Shown here in pieces: positions 1-10,638 of a stretch of DNA of 64,000 nucleotides (positions within the stretch are counted from its first letter, which is position 1; the number at the start of each line of letters is the position of its first letter). Origin of the DNA: Lineus longissimus (Eukaryota; Nemertea; Pilidiophora; Heteronemertea; Lineidae); contig NC_088314.1 of assembly GCF_910592395.1 (NCBI RefSeq), forward strand, positions 17,335,998 through 17,399,997, read 5' to 3'. The position numbers and the translations under genes were made by a program. Under the pieces are notes generated by a model. It had not been told where the DNA came from and ran no database searches. It saw only the letters and a list, made by a program, of their open reading frames with translations.

Positions 1-116
1 TCGTGATTCGGAAGTTGAACAATGGGATAGGCGTTCACTTGGACGTTCGGTTTTGGGGGCTTTGCGAAAACTCAATCCCAGCCGCACAAACAGCTCTATC
101 AACGTACTGCCCTTAC

Positions 117-350
117 CTGTCTTGGTGTAGAAATGAAAATTGGTCGTTCCTTCCGATGTCAACTGCGGGCACTCATTGTCCTTTAGCCAACAGTAGCTCC
201 CCCTACTGTTGTAAATGAACGACTTGCAGTGGCCAACAAGGCTGCACGTCTTCGCACACTCTGCTACCGTTGTCTCGGTGATCTTACTGATGTCGTAATT
301 ACCAACACAGTCTCCGACACGGTGCGAATAGCCACGGGGAGTGCCCAAAT
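117..350 (-). CDS. PAN/apple domain exon (internal, partial gene)
   Basis: An unannotated internal exon read on the minus strand. It is bounded by a good acceptor (ccacttcag) just above position 350 and a donor (gtaagg) just below 117. It is 234 nt, 78 codons, open throughout, and enters and leaves in phase 1. The translation has six cysteines spaced as in a PAN/apple domain: a GDCVGNYDI start, then TVAECAKTC, then CKSFIYN, and a YCWLKDNEC end. PAN domains bind proteins or sugars in secreted and membrane proteins; the ligand here cannot be told. Symmetrical 1-1 exons are typical of shuffled extracellular modules. The rest of the gene lies beyond the left edge (3' side) and probably above 350 (5' side), where I could not identify further exons with certainty. 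The domain call is firm; the gene identity is unknown. Confidence 0.8.
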
Positions 351-359
351 CTGAAGTGG

Positions 360-2650
360 AATACGTCTGTTAATTAAGAACATTAAAAATGTCAGTGAAA
401 AACATATTTTATATTACATCAATTTTAATAGGATTAATGGATGTTTATCCTCCCAAGTAGGGCAATAGCCTTATTTAAATCACATACTTTGGTGAACCCG
501 CCGTCTGGCTCCCACAAGCCACTTGCCAGCCCGATGTGACACACATAAGTGATTATACCTTTGGAATGATTGAGACAAATTGCATGGGGTTTTCGGGGCT
601 GTGTTGGGTAAATTGTTGGGTACACTTTTGATACCGTCTTTGTACGGCAGAAAATGGCAAAATAGCTGGACTATTGGCGTTTCAGCATGATTTGCATCAT
701 ATTATGGAGAAAAATGCAGCATGGTCGTTTGTGCCTGGGATGATGATAGCGACATCGTATGAATGAACTGAACAGAATTGTTGAGAGAAACATTTCAGGA
801 AGATATATTGACCGGGAAGCACCAACCGTTCGGAGGAGAAAACACATACGACATTTTTTTCTCAGAAAGTGTACGCTTAGCCCTCCCCTGCGTTCTGTTT
901 GACGCTCATGACAACTTTGAGAATGATGTACGGCACCTTACCTTTCCCGGTGACCAATTGCTGCCACACACAGCAACCAAAAAGAAAAAGAATGATGTCC
1001 ATCGTGAGCTTGCGATATGTTCCGCTGAGCTGAGCATACATCCATGCACTCCTCGTAAAGTTCAGCCGCAGAGAGAAGCCAGCGAATTATCTGATTTGTT
1101 CCTATTTGGCCCTATTCTCAGTTAATTGCAAGATAATTAATGGGAAATTTGACGACTTGGCAATTTGTGCAAAATGAAATTATAGTCTATTTATGAGCAA
1201 ACAACAGGAAATTAGAGATTTTTCTAAATTAACAGTTTGCAAAAAGCCTCGGGTCATGAACTGATGGGCACCTCTAAAGGTCAATTTCGTTAACATTCTC
1301 CATGGCGAAGGGCACTCGCAACTTCGAATCGATTCTTGATGAAAGCCGACTCGAACGCCAGTGCAAATTCGCCATTGGTGACGTCATTGGCGCCAAAAAC
1401 TATTTCTCTTGACCTTTTCAAAAAGGCGGTTCAGGCAATAAAATCTGCTACGAATTTATTCATTAAATTATTGAAGCACATGTATGTAAAAACGATTTAT
1501 TGAGAAAAGTCAAGACAAATCACTATCGGAAATGTAAGATTGAAGAGAACTACTTCGGCCGATTCCCTCTGCCACTTGCGCGACCTCGTCAGAATCGTGA
1601 TATTAGTGATATTACTGTATCGATCTGTTTTCCGGAGTTGACAAAATCATAATCTGAAACACAAGTATACGCACACTAAAAATAACTCAGACTACACGTG
1701 ATTCATCATCAGAACTTGTGAAGATAGAAATGTACAGGGTACCGAATAAGTTTATACGAAACGAAACTGAACACTAAAACTGAATTACACTTTTTTCATA
1801 GAATTTGATTTAATGCAGCATTGGCCATTTCGATCCTCAGGCGGTCAAACCGGATTGTCTTAGTCGTTGAGGGCGTCAACTGTTTTGAACAATATTGGGC
1901 GGTTACAATGTGTCTCACATTTCAATGTGAGATGTCTCTCATCGTGTCCCCGCACTGACTAGGGTGCAACCGGGTGGTGTGTGTGGAGACGGTGTCCTTC
2001 ATTTAGTTCAATATCGGGCTGTACCAATCATCAGTCGCACCATTTCAGTCAACTTGTTGATATGTGCCAAGATACAATGTTTCTTTTTATCATTCCCTGG
2101 ATGTTATATTGGTCCAAACCTGTTGAAGACAAGCAATCGGATCATTGTCTTAAAGGACAATGGTTTTATTCAGGGCATTATCACCCAGCTGTTTGCTGCC
2201 CAGCCACTTCCTATTCTACACAGTTTCCATCAACATACTGCACATCATCATGAAACGGTAACATTCAAATCTGACTGAAATTATCACATTATAGCGATGA
2301 TGACTCGGCTTTGATCAAGTAGACAAAAACCCTAGTAGGAGTTGCCTGGAGCAAAGAATTTACACGTTTACGTCTGAAATCACGCCGTAGATACAGATAC
2401 GTGTACAGAGTTTTCTTTGCTGCATGCTGTAGCGAATTTAGGATAGCCCCAATCAACCTCGGCGGCGGATTTCAGCACATAGAATTACACTGCGCATAAT
2501 CGTCACCTTTTCCTAACGTGTCTTGGGAAAACTAGGGAAGAAAATGCGTGATTTGCAAGGCTTGAGTCCCAACCCCTAAATCTCGGAAAAACAACACTGC
2601 CTTCACTTGACGACATGAAATCGAAATGACGTCACGGAATTCCGCCGGCT
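360..2650. other. Intergenic or intronic DNA with no supported gene
   Basis: Several short open frames occur on both strands but none has domain features or convincing splice signals. A 37-codon open stretch around 493-602 on the minus strand lies between a possible acceptor and donor and could be another exon of the left-edge gene, but its cysteine pattern matches no family I recognise. Confidence 0.5.
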
Positions 2651-2981
2651 CCAAAGAATGCAAATTCCCGCGCTAGGAATTCATTGACTCTTCGAAAGAG
2701 TCAAAAACTTTCAGAAGTATATAGTTTGCTCATGAAACAAGAGCAGAAGAGACATATTGATGTGAAAATATGCCGATTCATTGAAAGCATATCTAGCATC
2801 AACTTCTTTGCAAATAGATCAATTAGCCTGTCTGAAAGGATGCAAATTCCCGCGCTAGGAATTCATTGACTCTTAGAAAGAGTCAAAAACTTCCAGAAGT
2901 ACATGTTTGTATAGTTTGCTCATGAAAGAAGAGCAGAAGAGACATATTGATGTGAAAATATGCCGATTCATTGAAAGCATA

Positions 2982-5630
2982 CTGTAGTTTCATGAAAATA
3001 ACACCACTTCATTAACAGCCGGTGTCGCCGCCCCTGACTCATAGGGTGGCGAACAGAGCTGTTGAGAAGGCCGATCATTGGCTGGGATTCCAGAGAGGGT
3101 TGTCCAGGCCTCATATCCAATATACATTGTACTTCAGTTTCGAGTCCAATCCTTATTGTTTGGGTTGTTGAAACCGATCCGTGGGTCTCCTGTGAATGGG
3201 ATGATGGGATCGGGCCTTCGGCCATTGTACTGAGTGTCCCAGAACATTTTCAACTAATCGTCATTGGTAGTGTAAAGGGTGTCCCAGTGCTAATGGCTGA
3301 TAGTGTACAGGGTGTCCATGAAAAAAGTCCAACTGACATATTGGCTTCTGCTGGTTTTAGGGACTGACCTGCCCTTTCAAAGTGAGGCACTGCTCAGGGA
3401 GGTAATGGAGCATGTCTTCGGGTCTTATCATCCCTTACCTGCTTCGGGCTTTCAAAGATACTTTGCAGTGCGAAATTGGTATTAAAGAATGAGAAGTTGT
3501 CCGTCACATATCTTGAGACAAAACCGAACATCCCTCTGAATGTACAGTCTTGTCCGAAGTGATCAGTGAAGGAATAAAAAGAGACGATGCATATCCCGAT
3601 TCAATTTTTTTTCAAAGCTAAAGATACACATTATTAGATTGTCCAGCTTTCAGAATCGTACCCACAATCATTCACAACACCCACAGTCAATTCAAGTCCA
3701 TCACAATGTCCTCGACTACATTCACGAACTCTGGTCCATCCACGGCAGTCTCCTCTTCTTCCTCTAAGATAGCATGTGGTCCAGCTTCGATTGGCCTTGG
3801 TCGAAACGATGCTTCAAATCAGTTGACGATAACGTCCTCATCAACACCATCCCAGGCATCTCTGATGATGTTGGTCACGTCTCTCAGGCAGATGTGAGGG
3901 CAGTCTCCTCGTTTTTCCGTGTGGTCCTTCTTCCACGATTTCCATTGTCGCCGTACGTGACATTTGAAGGACTTCATGACTGCAACGTCTAACGGTTGTA
4001 CGAGGAATGTGCAACCAGCAGGTACATAATCCAGGCTGCCTCTCATGTCGCGGACTCTCGTCCGGAAGTTCTCTGTCCGGTGGACCTGATAATGATCGAC
4101 GATTAACAGGAACTGGTCGGTCTCGTTGTCGGTGACGTAGGGTGATAGGACTTCATCTAACCAGTGGTGCGCCGTTTCCTCCCTCATCCAACCAGTTTCC
4201 GATTGGGTAATCTTTACATCTGCTGGTGGGTTGTCTTGGAGGGCTGCAAACACCCGGACAAAACCTCTTCTGGGGAAGGTGATGTCCGCCGGCAACTTTG
4301 CTCCAGAGGCTGCGATGCAGAGGGTGACGGTGTATCCCAGCTTGGTATTGGACCTGGATGATCGGACGTCTATGGCCTTCTCCCCCGTGGTGTTGGCCGT
4401 GTACATGGTTCTCATATCAAACAGGACAAAGGTTTGGTCCATGTTAAAGAAGAACCGCATCTGTATATCAAGACGATCGATGCTCCCAGTAACCGCATCT
4501 CGGAAGGTCTGGATCCTTGCAGCAGCATCAGCGGGGACGGTCGTTGTATTCTTGGTCACCTTCCGTAGGGACACGTGGCATCTCTTCATCAAGCACTCCG
4601 CCCAGCCTATGGATGCGTTGAAATCCCATAACTGAGGGCGACAATGCTGAATCCCTTCTCTGACATCTTGGGCTTACTCATTCCACCAGCTTTGCCACAC
4701 TACCGACGCCTTATCTTGAATGTCGAGAACGGAGACTGCGAGGCGACGCTCTCTCATCTGCTGCAGCTGTTGGTAAAGCTGGTCCTCAACCTGTGGCCAT
4801 AACGGATCACGGGGCTCCATCACCGTCTTCTTCCGGCCATGCCCTTGTTCTTGCTTCTGCTCGAGGTCCTCGTGATTCCACCTTCTAAACGTCTCCCAGG
4901 GGATGTTATAGTGGGCGGCGAACTCTCTCATACTGCGCACGGTACCGTTCACCAGTGCCTCCTGGTCTCTCAGGTAGGCAAGTTTTTCTGTCACGGTGTA
5001 GCACCGGCGTCGTTTTCTCAGCAGCTCTACAGCATCCATTGTCGCACAGGTTGCCTGCAATGTGGGTACCCTCAGTGGGGCTTCATTCATAGGCCTAAGA
5101 GGCCCTAGAATTACTCAAGAAAACCACAAATCCTAGAAACTTCGATTCTGTTTTCTCTCACGTAGGCCTAGGGAGTCTAAATCAAAAAAGAAGGTTTTAG
5201 AAAAACAGAGGATGAGCTCCTCGTTTTTCTTCGGAATTTCGTGACTACTATCATTGCCTGAATCTCACTTTGCTTTACTAATGCAGGCATTCGTAGATTT
5301 TTCTTCAGAGTTTCAATAAGGACTTTTTTTGTTTTGGGGGGTTTGGATCAATCTAAAAGATGCTTCAGTTTTATGAGACAACCTGTATAAAAGGTCGGCG
5401 AGTGGCCTCACCATACGTCTTTCCACATGCGCACTCATCCACCAGCAGGCCCACAACACTTCGAATCAATAGGGCTGCGGTAATAAGTGGTTTAGCGTAA
5501 CCGTGACAGCTCGACTGAGCCATCACAAGGGCCAGCGAAGTCACTCATTGGTTACCTCTGGTGAATAGACTCGAGAGAAGAGGCCGGGCCTTGAATATTC
5601 CGAAGTGGTGTTATTTTCATGAAACTACAG
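2982..5630 (-). mobile_element. Pogo-like (Tc1/mariner superfamily) DNA transposon, complete but inactive
   Basis: The ends are perfect inverted repeats of about 29 bp (2982-3010 against 5602-5630) starting CTGTAGTTTCATG. A TA dinucleotide lies on both sides. The neighbouring tandem unit gives the empty site, gcaTAtctagc, so the 2649-bp limits and the TA duplication are supported directly. Inside is one minus-strand pogo-type transposase frame broken by two nonsense codons. The start CT-S-TAGT-Y-TC is shared with the second pogo-like element at 29.5-32.7 kb. Confidence 0.88.
3687..5090 (-). pseudogene. Pogo-like DDE transposase with two in-frame stops
   Basis: Read from an ATG at 5090, the frame runs to a natural stop at 3687-3689, about 467 codons, interrupted only by TAA at 4674-4676 (after a WWNE motif) and TGA at 3819-3821. 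Both stops lie in otherwise continuous coding sequence in one frame. The N-terminal third has a CENP-B/psq-like helix-turn-helix region (YTVTEKLAYLRD, then EFAAHYNIPWETFRRW). The rest is the pogo-type DDE domain: first acidic site in FFNMDQTFVLFD, second in LLIVDHYQVH, third in VQPLDVAVMKSFK. The enzyme would cut and paste its own element at TA sites. The second copy at 30.2-31.5 kb reads through both stop positions, so these are mutations and not intron borders. No active product is expected. Confidence 0.88.
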
Positions 5631-5677
5631 TATCTACCATCAACTTCTTTGCAAATAGATCAATTAGCCTGAAAGTG

Positions 5678-8384
5678 GTCACAACCGGTTCAACCATGAG
5701 GAGGACTTCAGTACAGAATGAGGTATAAATCACATCCAACACGATCTCTGGGAGTAAATTGACTAAACCTGCTTTACCTTGTTCGATCATATAACAACCA
5801 ATTTGTATTTCAAAGACCAATACAAACAATAAAACGTTAGACTTCACGTGCCATGGGAGTTCCGTGTGTCCAGTTTCCCGTAGATATAGATGTCCCTGAA
5901 ATCTCGCTCGGCTGGGCAATGCCATGCACAGTCAATCCTCGTTTGCATTGTTTCAAGGCTCCTCAAGTATTTACTGAAAGAGTCCTCATCGAATTTCTTG
6001 TTGGACAGGAGGCGTTCATCTTTGCGAAGTCTCCTGACATAAAAGATCCGGGTTCGAATATCTTTGTTCAAAGAAAATAGCTTCCTCCTGACAACAAAGA
6101 CCAATATGTCATTCTGGAAATTAGAAAAGTGTCGTGTATAGCAGCACATCATCCCAAAGCCAGTTTGTGGTCATATCGACATGATGCACACAGTTTCGTA
6201 ATTCCCCAGGCTATGGTAAATATTTTTTACTGAGTTGGAGGCGTGTTAGAATTCAAATTGTAACCTAAGCGTTGGATCTCGATCTCGATCTCGGCCGTCG
6301 CTACACAATTCCGTCAATACCCTGCCTTTGGCTCGAGATTTGGACGGCTTATATAGTTCCACCCTCGAGGGATATTGGCATCTCAACCGAGACAATGGAG
6401 ATGAATTCCATGACGGAACTACCCGCTGGGTACCGGCAGCTGAGAATCTTTTACCAGTGACCAATATTAGGCCAGTACTCGTGATTTAAAAGAATGGCGT
6501 GAACATTGACTTGCGCAGGATTTGGGCATTTTTGATACAAATTACCTTGTTGAAAAGACGTACAACAATTGTACTCCCATTTAAAGATCAAACAAACGAT
6601 ATCGGTTAAGTTTTTCCAAAAACCTCGACTCTATGTAACATTGACAGTCGATGGGAATTAAAAAATAAAGTGAAATGGCAGGTTGTTTTCTTTTCCTGCA
6701 TTCAATCTCAGTCCAAATCAGTCGCAAGCAGAACACTTCGAAGCAGCCATTGCCAGCTTGATAAAAGATTACGAAAGAATTACTTCGCCGGCTTCGTTAG
6801 CTCAGAGTCGGGTCGTGCCATTTCTGATATCTAGCAAGTGATTTACCAAATGCCAAAAGTTATTCTATAGCCATTTTCTAAGTACATGTACTTGTACTTA
6901 GTATATCATTTTTATCAAGCAAAAATAACCTATGATACCATTTTTATTTGATAAACTCTGTAGTGGTGCAACTCACTTTTATCCTACACAAGAAGGCTTG
7001 GTAGCAAACAGTGGATAAGATAATAAATGTTTGTTGAGGTTTTTCTCAAGCATAATAACCGTTTGAGGTGTTCTCATGTCTCCAAATAACCCCCATATAG
7101 GGTGCGTTGAGAAGGCAGAAAGAGCCCTGAAGGTTTTTCAAAAGCTCAGAAACCCTGATTTTTGCTCGTTGACCTCCATCATGTTACGTTTTGACACGTC
7201 ACATAAGTAAATGAGCTTCACCTACCTTCCCTATACATGAGTTCAATCTAGATTGCATTCAGAATATACGGGTAGATTGGGAAAGACGACATCTCTCCAA
7301 TGAAATGGGTTGGGGACTTTTTGAAACGAAAACGACGTGTAAAATGATATTCCAAAGACAACGAGGGTTGTTGTGGTCGCTTATCATTTTTTTTCGCCAT
7401 ACCGTTGATAGATATAAGCTGTTTATCCAATTTTTGGTCAACAGCAACGACAATAAAACTCCATTCCTTTGGTCGAATAGAAAGCATGGGTGTTCTGAAC
7501 AGTCTTGAAATGTAACTCCGTCATTTCTTCACCGAATAAATACAACCGATACGCCGGTAATTTTCAATCCATAAGCAGAAGTGAAAGTATTTTTGTTGTT
7601 TGTGCAATATTGCTTTAAAACCGTCTGGCTCTGTCTTTTGCGGCCGCACATAAACAGCAGTTGAAAACGTTGCATACTTTGAGGGATCAATGGAGAGTAA
7701 CCGTACATCGTGACACGGTCGGTAGAACCATAACACGGGACTTAAATACGATGTCCACTGAACGTACTTTGCAGAGTCTTTGACGACAATTCTAGGTAAG
7801 GCAGGCAAATTTGTAGACTGGGGACATCTGACAAGCCGCTCACCGAACTAGCATGAGTTTTTGTACTGGTTGGAGAGCCGCTTGCCGAACAGCACTGAAA
7901 ATAAACTCAATTTGGCAAGCATGTGAAAATATCTCCCCTGTTTCGCGAGCCGGAGACTTTACAACACATTAGCCAATCAGAGAGCAGTGACGACATATTG
8001 GAATCAATGTGCGCATAAACAAAAGCGGACTTCCCGCTCTCGATTCACCTTCTTTTACTAAACTCGTGTCAATAAACGATGAAGATGTATATGCACGTAT
8101 GGGATACAACGGAAATTTAAAATGTGATTAACTGATAAGCGTAATAAATTCATTGGGTAAATTGCTAAGGTCCTTCGCTATACATCCAGTAGTGTTGACC
8201 GCGTTGCCATCGATGATAACACGGATATGAATGAGCTCCTGGAAGGCTTTGTATGAATCAGTTCGACTCTCCATCATGGGCAAAAAGTCGCTGTTTAGTA
8301 AGCCGAGTTTGCAAAATAATCACTTCAAATGTGTAACAGTGGAGAGAGCAACACACTATGTCGAAAATGTTATATTTAAACGTT
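5678..8384. other. Repeat-derived non-coding region
   Basis: No gene is supported. A minus-strand open frame of 102 codons at 5844-6152 is not recognised. From about 7820 to 8330 lies an inverted relative of the 539-bp element found at 24454-24992: both carry motifs of the type TTTGGCAAGCCGGCTCACCAAAC and a shared interior, so this is a degenerate DNA-element copy. Confidence 0.5.
7820..8330 (-). mobile_element. Degenerate copy of the 24.5-kb nonautonomous element
   Basis: Read on the minus strand, the sequence near 8320 (gaagtgattattttgcaaac) matches the start of the element at 24454, and the sequence near 7825-7900 (gccgcttgccgaacag and gacaagccgctcaccgaac) matches its other end. Interior blocks such as a CGGCCATT/gcgggaagtc region and an attagccaatcagagagcagtgacg block are also shared. 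There is no coding capacity. The ends here are eroded and no target duplication could be assigned. Confidence 0.6.
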
Positions 8385-8800
8385 CGACGGCCATCTTGGA
8401 TTTCATAATGGCCACCGAAAATGACACGGTTTTGCTGATATCTCAAAATCTGCTGCAGTTAGTGACCTAATTCAAACACCTACCCCCAGGTTTTCAAGTC
8501 TGACCAAGCAAATTGAACAATCGAAATCGAAGCTAGATGGCCGCCATATTGAATCCAAGATGGCTGCCAAAAATGATCTCTTTTTTCTTTCGTTTTTGTG
8601 AGTGCCTATATCTCGAAATCTACTACCGTTCCAAAGTCTACCCGCGGGTTTTTTGGTCTGACCAATCGAATGGAACACTCGGAATGGAAGCCAGATGGCT
8701 GCCAAATTGAATTTCAAGATGGCCACCGGGAACGCCCTTTTGGCCAGTTATTGCAGATAGGAAAACCAATTAAACTCCTACAGTCAGGTTTACGGAGCTT
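8385..8800 (+). repeat. Tandem repeat of about 165-180 bp with CAAGATGGC cores
   Basis: Two and a half imperfect units follow each other. Each contains an AAGATGGC-type word, a gatatctcgaaatctactgc block, a ctacccccaggtttt block, ggtctgaccaatcgaa and an aagccagatggctgcca block. An inverted partial copy lies at about 9565-9680. AAGATGGC is the core recognised by the zinc-finger factor YY1 in animals, but nothing here shows binding. Confidence 0.7.
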
Positions 8801-8999
8801 TGCTAGTGAAATGAAACTTTCCCAATCGAGATATGATTATATCAAATAATTTATATCATTTCAAATCTTTGTTTGGTTGTCGACCTCGTATTGGACAGCA
8901 GATGCTGTTTTGCCACTGCGTTGCTTCCATGTTGTTTACTTGAGGAAAGCTTTGATAGTATAATTGACTAAGGTCACCCCAACACCATCATATTCCTTT

Positions 9000-9330
9000 G
9001 CCTTGCTGGCCCATTAAAATAGGCTTCGATCCGCTACGCTGTACATCGAGCCTATGTGTGTTCTCGAAAAAGGCCAGGAATTACAGCCGTACGCAATTTA
9101 GCCTATTGCACAGAAGCCCTTGCTCTGTAATGTGCGATGAGCTGTTTTTCAGGATATCTGTTTTGAGTATGGCCAGACTATCCCAGCGCTATTTTTCATG
9201 TTTTTAGGGAAAACCAGACGTTCACCAAGTGCAAGCCCTATGAAGTATGTTATTTTCGAATCGGCCAATCACTGGCGTTTGGCGATTTGTGATGTTAGGC
9301 GTCACGTGGAAATAATTAATGCGATAATTG
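9000..9330 (+). repeat. Dispersed repeat, diverged copy
   Basis: Shared ordered words with 17200-17390 (ggcccattaaaatagg, cagactatcccagcgctattttt, accagacgttcaccaagtgca) and, in inverse orientation, with 51370-51560. No coding potential recognised. Confidence 0.6.
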
Positions 9331-9699
9331 TTTACTTTCGGCCTGGCAAATTAAACACCATTATTCGAGGTCAATTCCCGTCCCGCTTGTGTTGGAAAAG
9401 CGCCTGGCCGGTCTATTAGCTTGCTAGCTACCGTGGCAATTAAGATATATAGCAAATGCCTTGCAATCAATGAAGCTCCCCGATTCAATGACCTCCGGAA
9501 CAAATCTAGCTATGAGACAAAATTTTCCTGCTGGTATTTGTGGCGGGAAGCTTGAAATCTAATATCGCAGCCATCTGGCCTTGATTTCGATTGTTCCATT
9601 CGATTGGTCAGACCCGAAAACCTAGGGGTAGGCGTTGGAATTAGATTCCTGACTGCTGTCGATTTCGAGATAAAGGCAAATACGTGTCAGTTAATAAGA

Positions 9700-10638
9700 T
9701 CTGCTCGCGTAAAATGTGCTGAAATTTATCATCATATACATGTATTATCAATTATAGAAGCTGTACTGTCCACCACAAGGCACATTGGAATGTCTGCATT
9801 GGCCCGGCAACCATTTTCGTCTGTTACGGTATTCTACGCGATCTCCTCCAAGACTGGCACAATTTTACTCTTGCCCTTTGTCGGATGGATGGAACCATCG
9901 GATTCAAACAACGATCGAGTTGTGTTCAAAAATCCGATCAATCTGTCTTGCCGACCGTGCACTTATCAGTAAAAAGTCCTACCAATAAATAGATTGACAC
10001 AAAATAGATAAGGTATATATCAATGTGCCAATCAGTTTTCTGGAGTCGACAAAATCATGATCCGAAAATCTAAAATACGGAACCATACTAAAAATCATCC
10101 AGACAACACAATATGTACAGTCCTGATCATATCAATATCAACACCTACTTGATGCAATATCTCCCAAACTAGTACACCAATTCCATACGGTTTTCAGGAT
10201 ATTGTCCGCAATTTTGCTTTCTAATTACACATAACGGCTAGAATGTGAATGCATGAGTGCGTCATTATGTAATCGGCCATTTAAAAACCCTTACAAAAAA
10301 CTAGTTTAGTTCAAAATTTTTTTGAAATATTTTTCGCTACGTCGCTGTCCAGTACACATTGCGATTACATACAACGTAGTGTAATCAGACTGAAACTGGC
10401 CACGATCACAGCTTCGTGCTCACTTTTGGGATGAAATTACAAAAGTGGATGTCGTTGAGATTTATATTATGAGAACTAATATAAAATATTTTGATGCATA
10501 AATTTAACCATGTTCGGGTGACTATTTGGCCTAAACGTTTTAAAAAAAACGAAATGGACTCGTCGGGCTATTCGGGGGGCATTTTAGGGCGAAATCAATT
10601 TCCTGCAGAGCAACCATGTTTTTCTTACTTATGTCTCC
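9700..10638. other. Non-coding stretch without recognisable features
   Basis: AT-rich DNA downstream of the GPCR stop codon. Part of it may be 3' untranslated sequence of that gene. No repeat or coding signal could be assigned. Confidence 0.4.

Larger units (their letters stand above)
2658..5677 (+). repeat. Two-unit tandem repeat (period 182 bp), second unit split by a transposon
   Basis: Unit 1 runs from 2658 to 2839. Unit 2 starts at 2840 with the same words (atgcaaattcccgcgctagg, then an inverted GACTCTT/AAGAGTC-like motif) and continues to 2981, where the pogo-like element begins. It resumes after the element at 5631 (tctaccatcaacttctttgc) and ends near 5677. Unit 1 therefore shows the uninterrupted sequence of unit 2. 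No coding function is apparent. Confidence 0.85.

Noticed and set aside
3-218. Plus-strand open frame at the left edge
   Set aside because: It overlaps the PAN exon on the other strand, which has domain and splice support; the plus frame has no recognisable features.
493-602. Possible minus-strand exon between cccaacacag and AAA|gtatgt
   Set aside because: The peptide (CLNHSKGIITYVC and on) fits no known module and phase 0-0 does not join to the phase 1 PAN exon.
3308-5385. Alternative pogo element ends TA|CAGGGTGTCC and GGTTGTCTC...CTG|TA
   Set aside because: The match is imperfect and short, while the 2982-5630 ends are perfect over 29 bp and supported by an empty site. The inner words may belong to an older element.
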